Assembly: GCF_003355455.1 (NCBI RefSeq)
Contig: NZ_CP031358.1
Location: 62,001-126,000 of the forward strand
Source of the DNA: Erythrobacter aureus
GTDB lineage: Bacteria > Pseudomonadota > Alphaproteobacteria > Sphingomonadales > Sphingomonadaceae
Direction of reading: 5' to 3'
DNA length: 64,000 bases
Position 1 is the stretch's first letter. Each line of letters begins with the position of its first letter. A program made the translations under genes and the position numbers. The notes beneath the pieces were generated by a model. The model worked only from the letters and a program-made list of their open reading frames with translations, was not told the origin of the DNA and made no database searches. Positions 26,571 through 34,051 of the stretch are shown here, one piece after another.

Positions 26571-26661
26571 TGAGGGTTTGCGAGCCCTCACGTCAAACGA
26601 TTATGTTGGTTCGCTGAGGGAAATCTTTCCTTTTCCCCTTAACTCGGGGAACTTTTCCCCG
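26571..26661. other. Two small hairpins upstream of ssb
   Basis: TGAGGG ... CCCTCA (about 26570-26589) with an 8-base loop, and CGGGGAA-CTT-TTCCCCG (about 26645-26661). Both lie between ssb and the small open frame at 26669. They may be a leader structure for ssb or weak terminators. No T-run follows on the minus strand. Confidence 0.35.
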
Positions 26662-26668
26662 TGTCTCA

Positions 26669-26794
26669 TTATCCTTCCGTGGAACTGCCGTCTAGGTTTT
26701 CTGCGTGGTCGAGGATGTTCTGAGCCGAGGACGCTATGTTCCTCGCCGCCATCGTGTTGGGCTGGTCGCTTTGCGATTGCCGGATGGTGGTCAT
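26669..26794 (-). CDS. Possible 41-residue protein
   Basis: Open frame MTTIRQSQSDQPNTMAARNI ... ending TEG, preceded on the minus strand by AGGAAGAGAAAAAGT, a purine-rich stretch that could serve as a ribosome site. No known motif. It lies in the 365-base gap between ssb and the giant DprA-like gene and could equally be chance. The rest of the gap holds the terminator of the upstream gene and two hairpins. Confidence 0.3.
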   Translation of the reverse strand: MTTIRQSQSDQPNTMAARNIASSAQNILDHAENLDGSSTEG

Positions 26795-26854
26795 ACTTTT
26801 TCTCTTCCTGGCGCTTTCAAGCGCATCCCTTCCAATCATTTTGGGCAAAGAAAA

Positions 26855-26882
26855 AGCCCCGCCGGAATGAACCGGCGGGGCT
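26855..26882 (-). terminator. Rho-independent terminator after the DprA-like gene
   Basis: Perfect 11-base stem AGCCCCGCCGG/CCGGCGGGGCT with loop AATGAA. On the minus strand it is followed by TTTTTCTTT. It lies 25 bases past the stop at 26908. Confidence 0.93.
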
Positions 26883-26907
26883 GATCTTGGCAGAGTTACT
26901 TCTGTGC

Positions 26908-29900
26908 TTAGCGGCCCATTCCGGCGCGCTGCTGCATGAAGTGGTTCTGGGTGTCAGCGTCGATCGCATCCTGCGAGCGGTCGCTGATTTCGCCGAAGAC
27001 TGCGGCAACGTCCGCGCGAGTGTCCATGCGACTGGAGACATCGAGGAACTTGGCGTCGTTGGCGCGAGCCTGCGCGACAATGTCTGCCTCCTTCGATGCG
27101 ATGTCCCGGGCATTGCCGGCCTCGACGTTGTCGAGGAATTCAGCGAGGCCCTTGCCAGCCGGGATGAACTCGGCCGGTTCGCGCCAGCTGATGCTGGCCG
27201 ACATGCGCTGGCCGCTTTCGACAGCCGAATGGTCGATGTCGTTCTCGCGCTTCGGATCGTTCGGAGCGTTCTGCATGCCGGCGGTCGAGCCTTCGAAGGG
27301 GATGTAGTTGTTCTTCGTCTGCTCGGTCATGTCCGGGATGAAGTTGGGCTGGAACGCGGTGTTGCGAGTTTCGAGCATCACCGAGACACGGTCGCCACCC
27401 TGCAGAAGGCGCTGGTTGGCGCTGTAACCGGCGCCACGGAAGCGCAGGTCGTCCATGCTCGGGTCTTCCGGGTTCGACGGGCCGACGGCAGCGATGGGCT
27501 TGCCAGTCTGCAGCGCGGTGCGCAGAGCCAGCATTTCCATGTCGTTGCCGTTGCTCTTCATGACCACGGCGGCGCTAGCCTGGCGGCCCTGGAACTCGAC
27601 TGCTGCGCGACGATCAGCCTTGTAGCTGACTTCGCCATCCATGCCCGCATCGGCCTTCTGGGTCGGTGCGGTGCGGGTGACGTAGCCACCGCCGGCGTGG
27701 CCGACAGCGGTGATCGCTTCACGGATCTTCGAGTCCTTGGCGGTTGCCATGTGGCCGTCACCGACGAGCAGGATGCGCGGACGCTCTGCTTCCGGCATTT
27801 CGGCAATGGCCTTGGCCATCGAAGCCGAAGTTTCACCGGAGAGGTGGAGCGACACAGCCCAGTTCTTCTGCTTGGCTTCCGAAGCGACTGCGAGTGCAGC
27901 CTCGACGTCTGCGTCGTGTGCCTTGGTCTTCTCGCCCACGATCATGGCGACGGTGGGGACGTTGAGGTCCACATCGCCCATGGTGTAGAGCATTTCGCGG
28001 CTACCAGCGTCCTTCAGCGTCTTCGGATACATCGGGTTGGTGACAGCGATCGCGTCCATACCGGCATGGTCTGCAGCGTTCTCGATCTCGTGAGCACGAG
28101 CTTCGGCACCCGCCCAGTTGGCCGGACGGGACAGGTCGTGATGCAGCGTCTTGGGCAGGGCAGCCGAGGCTTCGCCTGCTTCTGCAGCCATCATCACGTC
28201 CTGCAGGGTGTTGTAGGTTTCACCCATGCGCTCTGCGCGTTCAGCGTTGACGCCCGGAAGGCCGGCGAGGACCAGCTGACCGAATTCGCTCGTGGTCGAG
28301 ACGTTGAGGTCGAGATCCTTGCGGGTGTTGTCCGAGATCGACTGAGCGAACTGGAGGCTGTGCTCGCGCGCGGCTTCGATGGGAACGGCTTTGCCGTCCT
28401 TGTCGATGACAGCGGCAAGCTTATCAGCATCGATGGCCTGACGGATCAGGTTGGCCGAGTGATAGTCCTTGCCCATGTCGGTCGCGAGGATCGCCTGCGA
28501 TGCGTAGTCGACCAGCGCTTCCTGTGCGATTGCACGGGAAAGCTGCGTATTGGCGAACTTCGGCGCTTCGAGGTGGCCCTTGCCGCTCTGGACGAGCTCG
28601 CCATAGAGCTTGCCGATCTCATCGGCATCCAAGGAGTGGCCCTTGGCGCCCTTCTTGACGGCGAGTTCCTGGATGGCGTCGTAGGTCTCGCGGGTCATCG
28701 AGCCACCACCGACGACGGTGATGACAGCGCCCTTGAGGTCCTTGTGCGACCATTCGCGGACACGCGAGGCGTCCGAGCCCTTGCCGCCGACGGGAGCGTA
28801 ACCGAGGTCGAGTTCGGTCTTGCGTTCCGACAGGGTAACCTGGCGGCCGTTGAGGTCGATCGGGGTCGAGTGGTCGCTGACGCGCCATGCGGTAGCCACG
28901 AGATGCGGACGGCCCGAGTTGTTGACGGCTTCAGCCGAGATCTCGTTCTTCGCATTGTGGCTGGTCAGGATCACGCCGGTCTTGGACAGGCCAGCGATAC
29001 GAAGGCGCAGAGCTTCGAAGCCCTTCTTGGCGCCCTTGCTCTCGCGATAGTAGTTCGAGCCGTCGACCAGGGTCGCATTCACACCACGCTCGGCGTGGAA
29101 GAGGCGACGCAGGTTGCCGCGTTCCGAAGCGGTGCCGTTGCGCAGGCGCTGGGCCAGACGCTGAGCGACATATTCACGCTGCTCGGCAAGGTTGCCCTTC
29201 GAGGTTTCGATGACAGCACCCTTGTCGGCGTTGCCCGGAACGTAAACCTTCGTGAGCTTGCCCTGCTGCTGAGCGAGATCGACGATGGTGGCGCGGGCGA
29301 GGTCGCCCGGAGTCGAACGACGATACGCATCCTGCGATGCCTGACGCTCGATCTTGTCCATCTTCTGCTTGGCGCTGTAGAGCTTGGTCTGAGCGCGAGC
29401 TGCCTTGCTTTCGAGACCGTTGAGGTCCTTGACCAGCTGCTTGTCAGCAGTTGCGTTGGCAGCCTTGACGGCTTCCTTGTCGCTCTCGCCGGCTTCGGCA
29501 AGTTCGACCGCCTTCTGGACGAGGGCCGGGTCACGCGATGCCAGCATGGCTTCACGAGCGTTCTTCACGTCGTTCTGCGTGGCGTTGACGGCGCGCTGGG
29601 CGTTGACGATGTCGGTCATGGCTTCGCTCTGCGAAGTGATCTCGAGATCGATCGTGTTGGTGTAAGCCCAGACCTTGTCGGTGTTGGCGACGAAGATTTC
29701 GGCGTCACGCTTTTCCGCGCCGAGGATGCGATCCTCGCCGTTGTCGGCCAGCGACCAACCGCCGTGTTCGCGCGAAGCGTCGGCGCCATCCTTGAAGCCG
29801 CCGAAGGAGTGGCCGTTGGCTTCCAGCGCAGCCTTGCGAGCTTCCTGGAGTTCCGCGGCTACCTGCGGGTTTTCGGTGTGGATGATGATGCGTGCATCGT

Positions 29901-31104
29901 CGCGCTGGCTGAGACGCTCGATCAGGCCTTTGGCATGTTCGACGGCCGCCGGGTTGTTGGCGACGGCGAAGCCGATGGTCATGCGACCCTGCTCACCAGC
30001 AGGCATCGAGAGTTCCTTGAGGCCCTCGACGTACTGGCCAGCCTTTTCGGGACCGGGGTAGGTGCGTTCTTCGCCAGCGTAGCGAAGCAGGCTTTCCATG
30101 GCGCGAGCTTCTTCTTCCGTCGACATGCGAACGTCGAAGCGGCCGGTGCCGAGTTCCTGTTCGGGAAGGCGGATAGCCGGCGGGGTCGAGTTCACGATCG
30201 ACATGCCGACTTCGATGCGCTGTGCAGGCGTCAGAGCGATCTTGGTCGCAGCGAAGGTGCGCTCGTCCATCGACATGCTCTGCCAGATTGCCTGACGGGC
30301 CTGGTAGCTGAGCTCTTCGCCCTGACCGATGTCTTCGGGGTTGAAGTCGTCGCCCATGGCTTCCGAGAGGCTGTTGACCGTTGCGGCAACTTCCTCGGGG
30401 TCCATGGCATCGTCGATGTCGTAAAGCGGCTCGTCGCGGTCGACGGCGAGGGGGAGCTGTTCTTCGAGCTGGTAGACCAGACCGCTGAAGCGGGTGATCA
30501 GTCCAGCACGAGCTTCCGCGCCGGCTTCGCTGTTGTCGGCCTTCGGGCCGCTTGCGAGACGCTCGTTGAGCGAACGAGCCCATGCGTTGGGATCAACTTC
30601 CTTGCCGACCTGCTGTTCGGTGCGGAGGAGGGTCGCCGAACGCAGAGCTTCACGGGTGATGGTATCGATCTCGTCGATGACGGCTTCAGCCGGCTGTCCG
30701 TTGGCCATGACTTCGGGAAGGAGGGCTTCGCCGATTTCGGCCTGGACCATGGCGATGTCGGCCACGGTCTGCAGCTGTTCACCGCTGAGCTCGACATCGC
30801 TGTTGGCGAGGGCGGCTGCAGCGCGGTTCTGGCGCATGCGGAGGCGGCGCTTGACGCTCTGGCTGTTGATCGATGCGCTGTCGTGCATCGTGCGCAGACG
30901 GTTGAAGTAGTCGGGGCCGCGCTGCGGGTCCGAAAGCTCACGCTGTGCGTGAACCATAAGAGCGCGGGCGGCAGTGGCGCCCGAAGCGAACGGGGCGCGG
31001 TGCTCGTTATTGAGTGCGTGGCCGTGCGGGACAGTGATCAGCGGGATATGCTGTCCCGGAACCTGCTCGCGAGTAGCGAAAGTCTTGTAAGAATAAGCGG
31101 TCAT
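26908..31104 (-). CDS. Giant protein with helix-hairpin-helix and DprA-like domains
   Basis: 1398 residues. The last third matches DprA/Smf in order: a helix-hairpin-helix segment (about 945-970, LAGLPGVNAERAERMGE), the pre-domain MYPKTLKDAGSREMLYTMGD (1025-1044), a Rossmann-like core (VAMIVGEKT ... SLHLSGETSASMAKAI ... ILLVGDGHM), and the closing half with AAVVMKSNGNDMEMLAL and GKPIAAVGPSN. A second DprA-type closing half appears at about 700-740 (LRLRIAGLSKTGVILTS, then GRPHLVATA). A third Rossmann-like stretch may lie at 375-490. The N-terminal 370 residues are helical. DprA binds single-stranded DNA and loads RecA, so this may protect or convert transferred strands. It is transcribed alone with its own palindromic promoter region and terminator. 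Confidence 0.75.
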   Translation of the reverse strand: MTAYSYKTFATREQVPGQHIPLITVPHGHALNNEHRAPFASGATAARALMVHAQRELSDPQRGPDYFNRLRTMHDSASINSQSVKRRLRMRQNRAAAALANSDVELSGEQLQTVADIAMVQAEIGEALLPEVMANGQPAEAVIDEIDTITREALRSATLLRTEQQVGKEVDPNAWARSLNERLASGPKADNSEAGAEARAGLITRFSGLVYQLEEQLPLAVDRDEPLYDIDDAMDPEEVAATVNSLSEAMGDDFNPEDIGQGEELSYQARQAIWQSMSMDERTFAATKIALTPAQRIEVGMSIVNSTPPAIRLPEQELGTGRFDVRMSTEEEARAMESLLRYAGEERTYPGPEKAGQYVEGLKELSMPAGEQGRMTIGFAVANNPAAVEHAKGLIERLSQRDDARIIIHTENPQVAAELQEARKAALEANGHSFGGFKDGADASREHGGWSLADNGEDRILGAEKRDAEIFVANTDKVWAYTNTIDLEITSQSEAMTDIVNAQRAVNATQNDVKNAREAMLASRDPALVQKAVELAEAGESDKEAVKAANATADKQLVKDLNGLESKAARAQTKLYSAKQKMDKIERQASQDAYRRSTPGDLARATIVDLAQQQGKLTKVYVPGNADKGAVIETSKGNLAEQREYVAQRLAQRLRNGTASERGNLRRLFHAERGVNATLVDGSNYYRESKGAKKGFEALRLRIAGLSKTGVILTSHNAKNEISAEAVNNSGRPHLVATAWRVSDHSTPIDLNGRQVTLSERKTELDLGYAPVGGKGSDASRVREWSHKDLKGAVITVVGGGSMTRETYDAIQELAVKKGAKGHSLDADEIGKLYGELVQSGKGHLEAPKFANTQLSRAIAQEALVDYASQAILATDMGKDYHSANLIRQAIDADKLAAVIDKDGKAVPIEAAREHSLQFAQSISDNTRKDLDLNVSTTSEFGQLVLAGLPGVNAERAERMGETYNTLQDVMMAAEAGEASAALPKTLHHDLSRPANWAGAEARAHEIENAADHAGMDAIAVTNPMYPKTLKDAGSREMLYTMGDVDLNVPTVAMIVGEKTKAHDADVEAALAVASEAKQKNWAVSLHLSGETSASMAKAIAEMPEAERPRILLVGDGHMATAKDSKIREAITAVGHAGGGYVTRTAPTQKADAGMDGEVSYKADRRAAVEFQGRQASAAVVMKSNGNDMEMLALRTALQTGKPIAAVGPSNPEDPSMDDLRFRGAGYSANQRLLQGGDRVSVMLETRNTAFQPNFIPDMTEQTKNNYIPFEGSTAGMQNAPNDPKRENDIDHSAVESGQRMSASISWREPAEFIPAGKGLAEFLDNVEAGNARDIASKEADIVAQARANDAKFLDVSSRMDTRADVAAVFGEISDRSQDAIDADTQNHFMQQRAGMGR

Positions 31105-31121
31105 CAGAATTTTCCTCCATT

Positions 31122-31195
31122 GGACACTCCAATTGTCCCACTAACTGCATTCAGAATGCAACTAGCCTTCCAGAAAAATCCTGAAACTTCCTGCA
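31122..31195 (-). promoter_or_regulatory. Operator-like palindromes before the DprA-like gene
   Basis: From the start codon outward: GGACA-N7-TGTCC (31122-31138); the perfect palindrome TGCATTCAGAATGCA (31146-31160), which extends with two mismatches to about 25 bases; and a copy of ATCCTGAAACTTCCTGCA (31178-31195). This is a dense set of dimer-type sites in a 106-base gap. Confidence 0.55.
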
Positions 31196-31210
31196 AATTT
31201 TCTGCTTGCC

Positions 31211-32245
31211 TTAGTTCTCCTCTTCTGAACCGTTGCTGGGCCAGTCCTCGACGGCCCACGTCAGCGGGAAGCCGCTGAGGGAAACCGACTCTCGAATGAG
31301 GTCGGTCGTCCAGCCGCGGTCGAGGTGATCGTGCATGTCGTCACCTTGGCCCATTTCGTACGGCTTCTTCACGAGCTTCCCATCTTCTACGACGTAGGAG
31401 GTCGGGAAGCGCATGATGAGTGGCGCAGTCTCCAGCTCGAGCAGGATCTGCGAGACCTGAGCCACGAATTCCACGCCTGCACAGTCGTTGTCGGGCGAGA
31501 TGATGACCTGGCGCCCGGCGAGGGGCTTGAAGTCGGTCATATGAGGAGCCTTGCCTCCGCCAACGGGCGTTGTGTGGATCCAGTTAGGGAAAAGCTCCTC
31601 ACCGGCATCGCAAGCCTTCTCACCTTCATGGATGAGAATAGGCGCGTCCGGGTTCTTGGCGATCTTGTCCAGATTGTAGAGAATGCGAGGCTCAGGCATT
31701 GCCGTGACACACCATTCGCGCCGGCCTTCACGAATGCCGAAGGTCCAAGGCCAGATGACCTTGTCCGCCGGATCGGTTTCGGTCGCAGGGATATCATAGC
31801 GGGCGACGTGACCCATCACTCGCCCCTCGGCGTTTCGATAAGTCCAGATCTTGGTGGGCTTGCCGAACTTCTTTGTCTTGGCTTTGCGTGCGATCGGGGG
31901 CGCGTCATCCGGAACGGGAAGGATCGGGGTGATGTCAGCCCGCTTCTTCTTGATGTTGTCGCGACGAATGGGGGAGGGCTTATAGCCTTCGCCTGGGCCT
32001 TTGAGAGCGCCTGGCTCCAGACCTAGAGCGCCTTCGACGGCGGCATAGACTGCACGCTTGTCGGTGCAGCTCGTGCCGAAGCAATGAAGCATGATCTTCC
32101 CGGTTTCCGTCTCTCGGACTGAGAGGGACGGATTTATATCGTCGTGGTTCGGGCAAATGGCCATGTAGCCTTGGCCATGCGTCTTCGTGCGTGCACGGCC
32201 GCTGTTGAGGGTATCGGCAATCTGCGCTGCTGTGAGAGTAGTCAC
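31211..32245 (-). CDS. DNA primase with CHC2 zinc finger and Toprim domain
   Basis: 344 residues. The N-terminal zinc-binding domain has Cys31, His34, Cys55 and Cys60 (CPNHDDINPSLSVRE ... LHCFGTSC). The Toprim domain follows with ILIHEGEKACDAGEELFPNW (catalytic Glu) and VIISPDNDCAG (metal-binding Asp residues). No helicase domain is present, so it is a short plasmid/phage-type primase-like protein that presumably works with the separate DnaB-like helicase. The start is GTG at 32245, three bases after the previous stop. It is third in the rad52-like / RNase H-like / primase operon. Primer synthesis on transferred single strands is a natural role. Confidence 0.85.
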   Translation of the reverse strand: MTTLTAAQIADTLNSGRARTKTHGQGYMAICPNHDDINPSLSVRETETGKIMLHCFGTSCTDKRAVYAAVEGALGLEPGALKGPGEGYKPSPIRRDNIKKKRADITPILPVPDDAPPIARKAKTKKFGKPTKIWTYRNAEGRVMGHVARYDIPATETDPADKVIWPWTFGIREGRREWCVTAMPEPRILYNLDKIAKNPDAPILIHEGEKACDAGEELFPNWIHTTPVGGGKAPHMTDFKPLAGRQVIISPDNDCAGVEFVAQVSQILLELETAPLIMRFPTSYVVEDGKLVKKPYEMGQGDDMHDHLDRGWTTDLIRESVSLSGFPLTWAVEDWPSNGSEEEN

Positions 32246-32248
32246 GAC

Positions 32249-32908
32249 TTAATTTTCTTTCTCTCGGGTAGGTTTCGGAATGTCATTCGCAGTGCATTTG
32301 CGAATGGCGTCACGATGGAAGGCAACGACCTCCTCCTCAGTTGTGTCGAGGACGTCTTGGACTGCCTTCTGTACATTCTTGCTCTTGAGATCGGACACCC
32401 CAACGGTGTCGATCAGTTTTTGAAGGGCAGCGTGAGCTGTCTGCGTATCCTGATTGTTGTGGAAGTCTTCACGGCTGGGTTCGAAGCGCGCCATCATCAG
32501 GCGCTCCTCCGAGGCTTCGCCGCGACACAGTGCGCGCTCCGCCATTACGTGGGCATGGCGTGTCGCGTCGGAGACTGCGAGAGGCGAATGCCCAAGGAGG
32601 CGGATAAGCTTGTATGGTTTGAAGATGGTGCTGAGCGAGGCGTACATGACTTGGCTGCGCGTGAGGATCACGGCGCGGTTGCCTTGGATCTCTTCCGCAA
32701 TGCGAACACCAAGCGTCTTCATCATGTGCTCGGTGTTGGTATCGGGTATGCCACCGCGCAGAAGGACGGTCTCTTTCTGGTCTGCCGCTTCGAAGATCGC
32801 CGCGTAGCCTCCGGCACCGGGCCGAGTGTTCATGACTACATCGACACGCACGAGCATCGTTCCGATGGGGGCCTTGAGGTTCCAACCAGGAGGGAAGGAG
32901 AGGAGCAT
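32249..32908 (-). CDS. RNase H-fold protein with altered active site
   Basis: 219 residues. Residues 21-90 align by eye with RNase HI: VDVVMNTRPGAGGYAAIFEA, then DTNTEHMMKTLG, then AVILTRSQVMY. Asp23 and Glu60 keep two catalytic positions. The third, normally Asp in T-D-S-Q, is Arg84 (LTRSQ), and the fourth carboxylate region reads ATRHAHVMAERA without an obvious Asp. It may therefore be inactive, use different chemistry, or bind RNA-DNA hybrids. The C-terminal 90 residues are helical. Its ATG lies two bases after the Rad52-like stop and the primase follows by three bases, suggesting primer handling. Confidence 0.6.
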   Translation of the reverse strand: MLLSFPPGWNLKAPIGTMLVRVDVVMNTRPGAGGYAAIFEAADQKETVLLRGGIPDTNTEHMMKTLGVRIAEEIQGNRAVILTRSQVMYASLSTIFKPYKLIRLLGHSPLAVSDATRHAHVMAERALCRGEASEERLMMARFEPSREDFHNNQDTQTAHAALQKLIDTVGVSDLKSKNVQKAVQDVLDTTEEEVVAFHRDAIRKCTANDIPKPTREKEN

Positions 32909-32910
32909 AG

Positions 32911-33936
32911 TCAGGCTGCCTTCTTTAGATCTGCGGGCCTTTTAATGCCCAGTTGGTCGTATCGATTGCCAAGCTCGGTTTGCCAGCGCTTTTCAAAGTC
33001 GCGCTCAGGATGGCCGTCTTCGGCTGGCAATACAGGGAGCTTCTTGATGATCTTCTGATTTCGCCGGACGAAGCTCTTCAGCTCGCGCTCGTTTCCGAGT
33101 TCTGGAAGTTTGGCGATGAGCGTTTGCAGGCAGGAGAGCCAACCGAGGTAGTCTTCGGGGACTTTCTTGAGATCCCATTCGGCCGGCTGTTCAGCATCCG
33201 CGGCTGGCTCGGCCTCGCTGGCTTTGGTGGGCTGCCGGATCGAGCGAACATTCGTCTGCGCGCCTTCATCATCTTTGTCTGACGAGTTGTCGGCCAGCCG
33301 GAGAGTCTCGGACGAGGCCTCGAGCTGGTTACCGGTATGCAGAGGAGTACCGTACTTGGCCGAATAGTGCTCGTTGATCTTCTGGTTGAAGTACTCGAGC
33401 GGGGGAGGGAGGTCCTCTTTTTTGACCTTAGACTTGAGGTCGAAGCCGAAAGCCTTCCCAAGGTTGGAGGCAGCGCGCTTGAGGCCAAGCGATTCCGCGG
33501 AGCCGATCGCGTTGGCCATGATCGAGCCGTAGCCTTTGTCGACGCCGGCGTTGTGTGTGCATGAGCCGATCGCACTATAGACGAGCATGCGGCTGGAGCC
33601 GTCACGCGCATGGATGCGTAGCTCGATGTTCACATTGACCGTGAGGGCGAGCATTTCGACGGGCTCTTTGTCACGCTCGGTTTTCCGGATGATCTCTTTG
33701 TCGACCGAATGAAGGGTGGCAGAGAAATCCCATCGCCCGGTGCCGATGTACCGGTCGAGCACAGCCCGGATGTATTCGTGGGGAATGTAATCGTGGTTGC
33801 CACCTTTGCGGACTTGCTCGACAGCTTCCGTTGAAGGCGGATGCCTGAACGCTAGGAGTTGCCCGCGGGTGAAGAACGGCGAAGCGAGCTCGTTGCCATA
33901 GTCGACGGACTCGGCGTTGCCTGGCGCGGTTTGCAT
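32911..33936 (-). CDS. Rad52/22-type single-strand annealing protein
   Basis: 341 residues. The N-terminal 190 match the Rad52/Rad22 family pattern: YIPHEYIRAVLDRYIGTGRW, a beta region with MLALTVNVNIELRIHA, then VYSAIGSCTHNAGVDKGYGS and AESLGLKRAASNLGKAFGFD, the conserved helix. After a variable acidic linker comes a C-terminal region with WLSCLQTLIAKLPELGNERE. Such proteins anneal complementary single strands, without RecA, in phages and mobile elements. It leads an operon with the RNase H-fold protein and primase. A hairpin and a 14-base palindrome lie upstream. Confidence 0.82.
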   Translation of the reverse strand: MQTAPGNAESVDYGNELASPFFTRGQLLAFRHPPSTEAVEQVRKGGNHDYIPHEYIRAVLDRYIGTGRWDFSATLHSVDKEIIRKTERDKEPVEMLALTVNVNIELRIHARDGSSRMLVYSAIGSCTHNAGVDKGYGSIMANAIGSAESLGLKRAASNLGKAFGFDLKSKVKKEDLPPPLEYFNQKINEHYSAKYGTPLHTGNQLEASSETLRLADNSSDKDDEGAQTNVRSIRQPTKASEAEPAADAEQPAEWDLKKVPEDYLGWLSCLQTLIAKLPELGNERELKSFVRRNQKIIKKLPVLPAEDGHPERDFEKRWQTELGNRYDQLGIKRPADLKKAA

Positions 33937-33976
33937 GGTTCTTCTCCTGTTTGGGCGGCCGAAAAGGCAAAGGAAT

Positions 33977-34024
33977 GGTGCCCGGACGAGAGTTCGTTCC
34001 GGACACCTGGATGACCTAGGTCAT
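33977..34024 (-). promoter_or_regulatory. Hairpin and perfect palindrome between topB and the rad52-like gene
   Basis: A stem of about nine pairs (GGTGCCCGGA ... TCCGGACACC, 33977-34007, one mismatch), and the perfect 14-base palindrome ATGACCTAGGTCAT (34011-34024). Both lie in the 115-base gap before the Rad52-like gene. The palindrome looks like an operator; the hairpin may be an attenuator or weak terminator of topB. Confidence 0.5.
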
Positions 34025-34051
34025 GTTTTCCTTCTTCTTCATGCGAGTGCT

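Noticed and set aside
26578..31278. 1566-residue plus-strand open frame
   Set aside because: It is antisense to the DprA-like gene, which has domain matches, its own promoter palindromes and a terminator. Biased codons leave the opposite strand open by chance.
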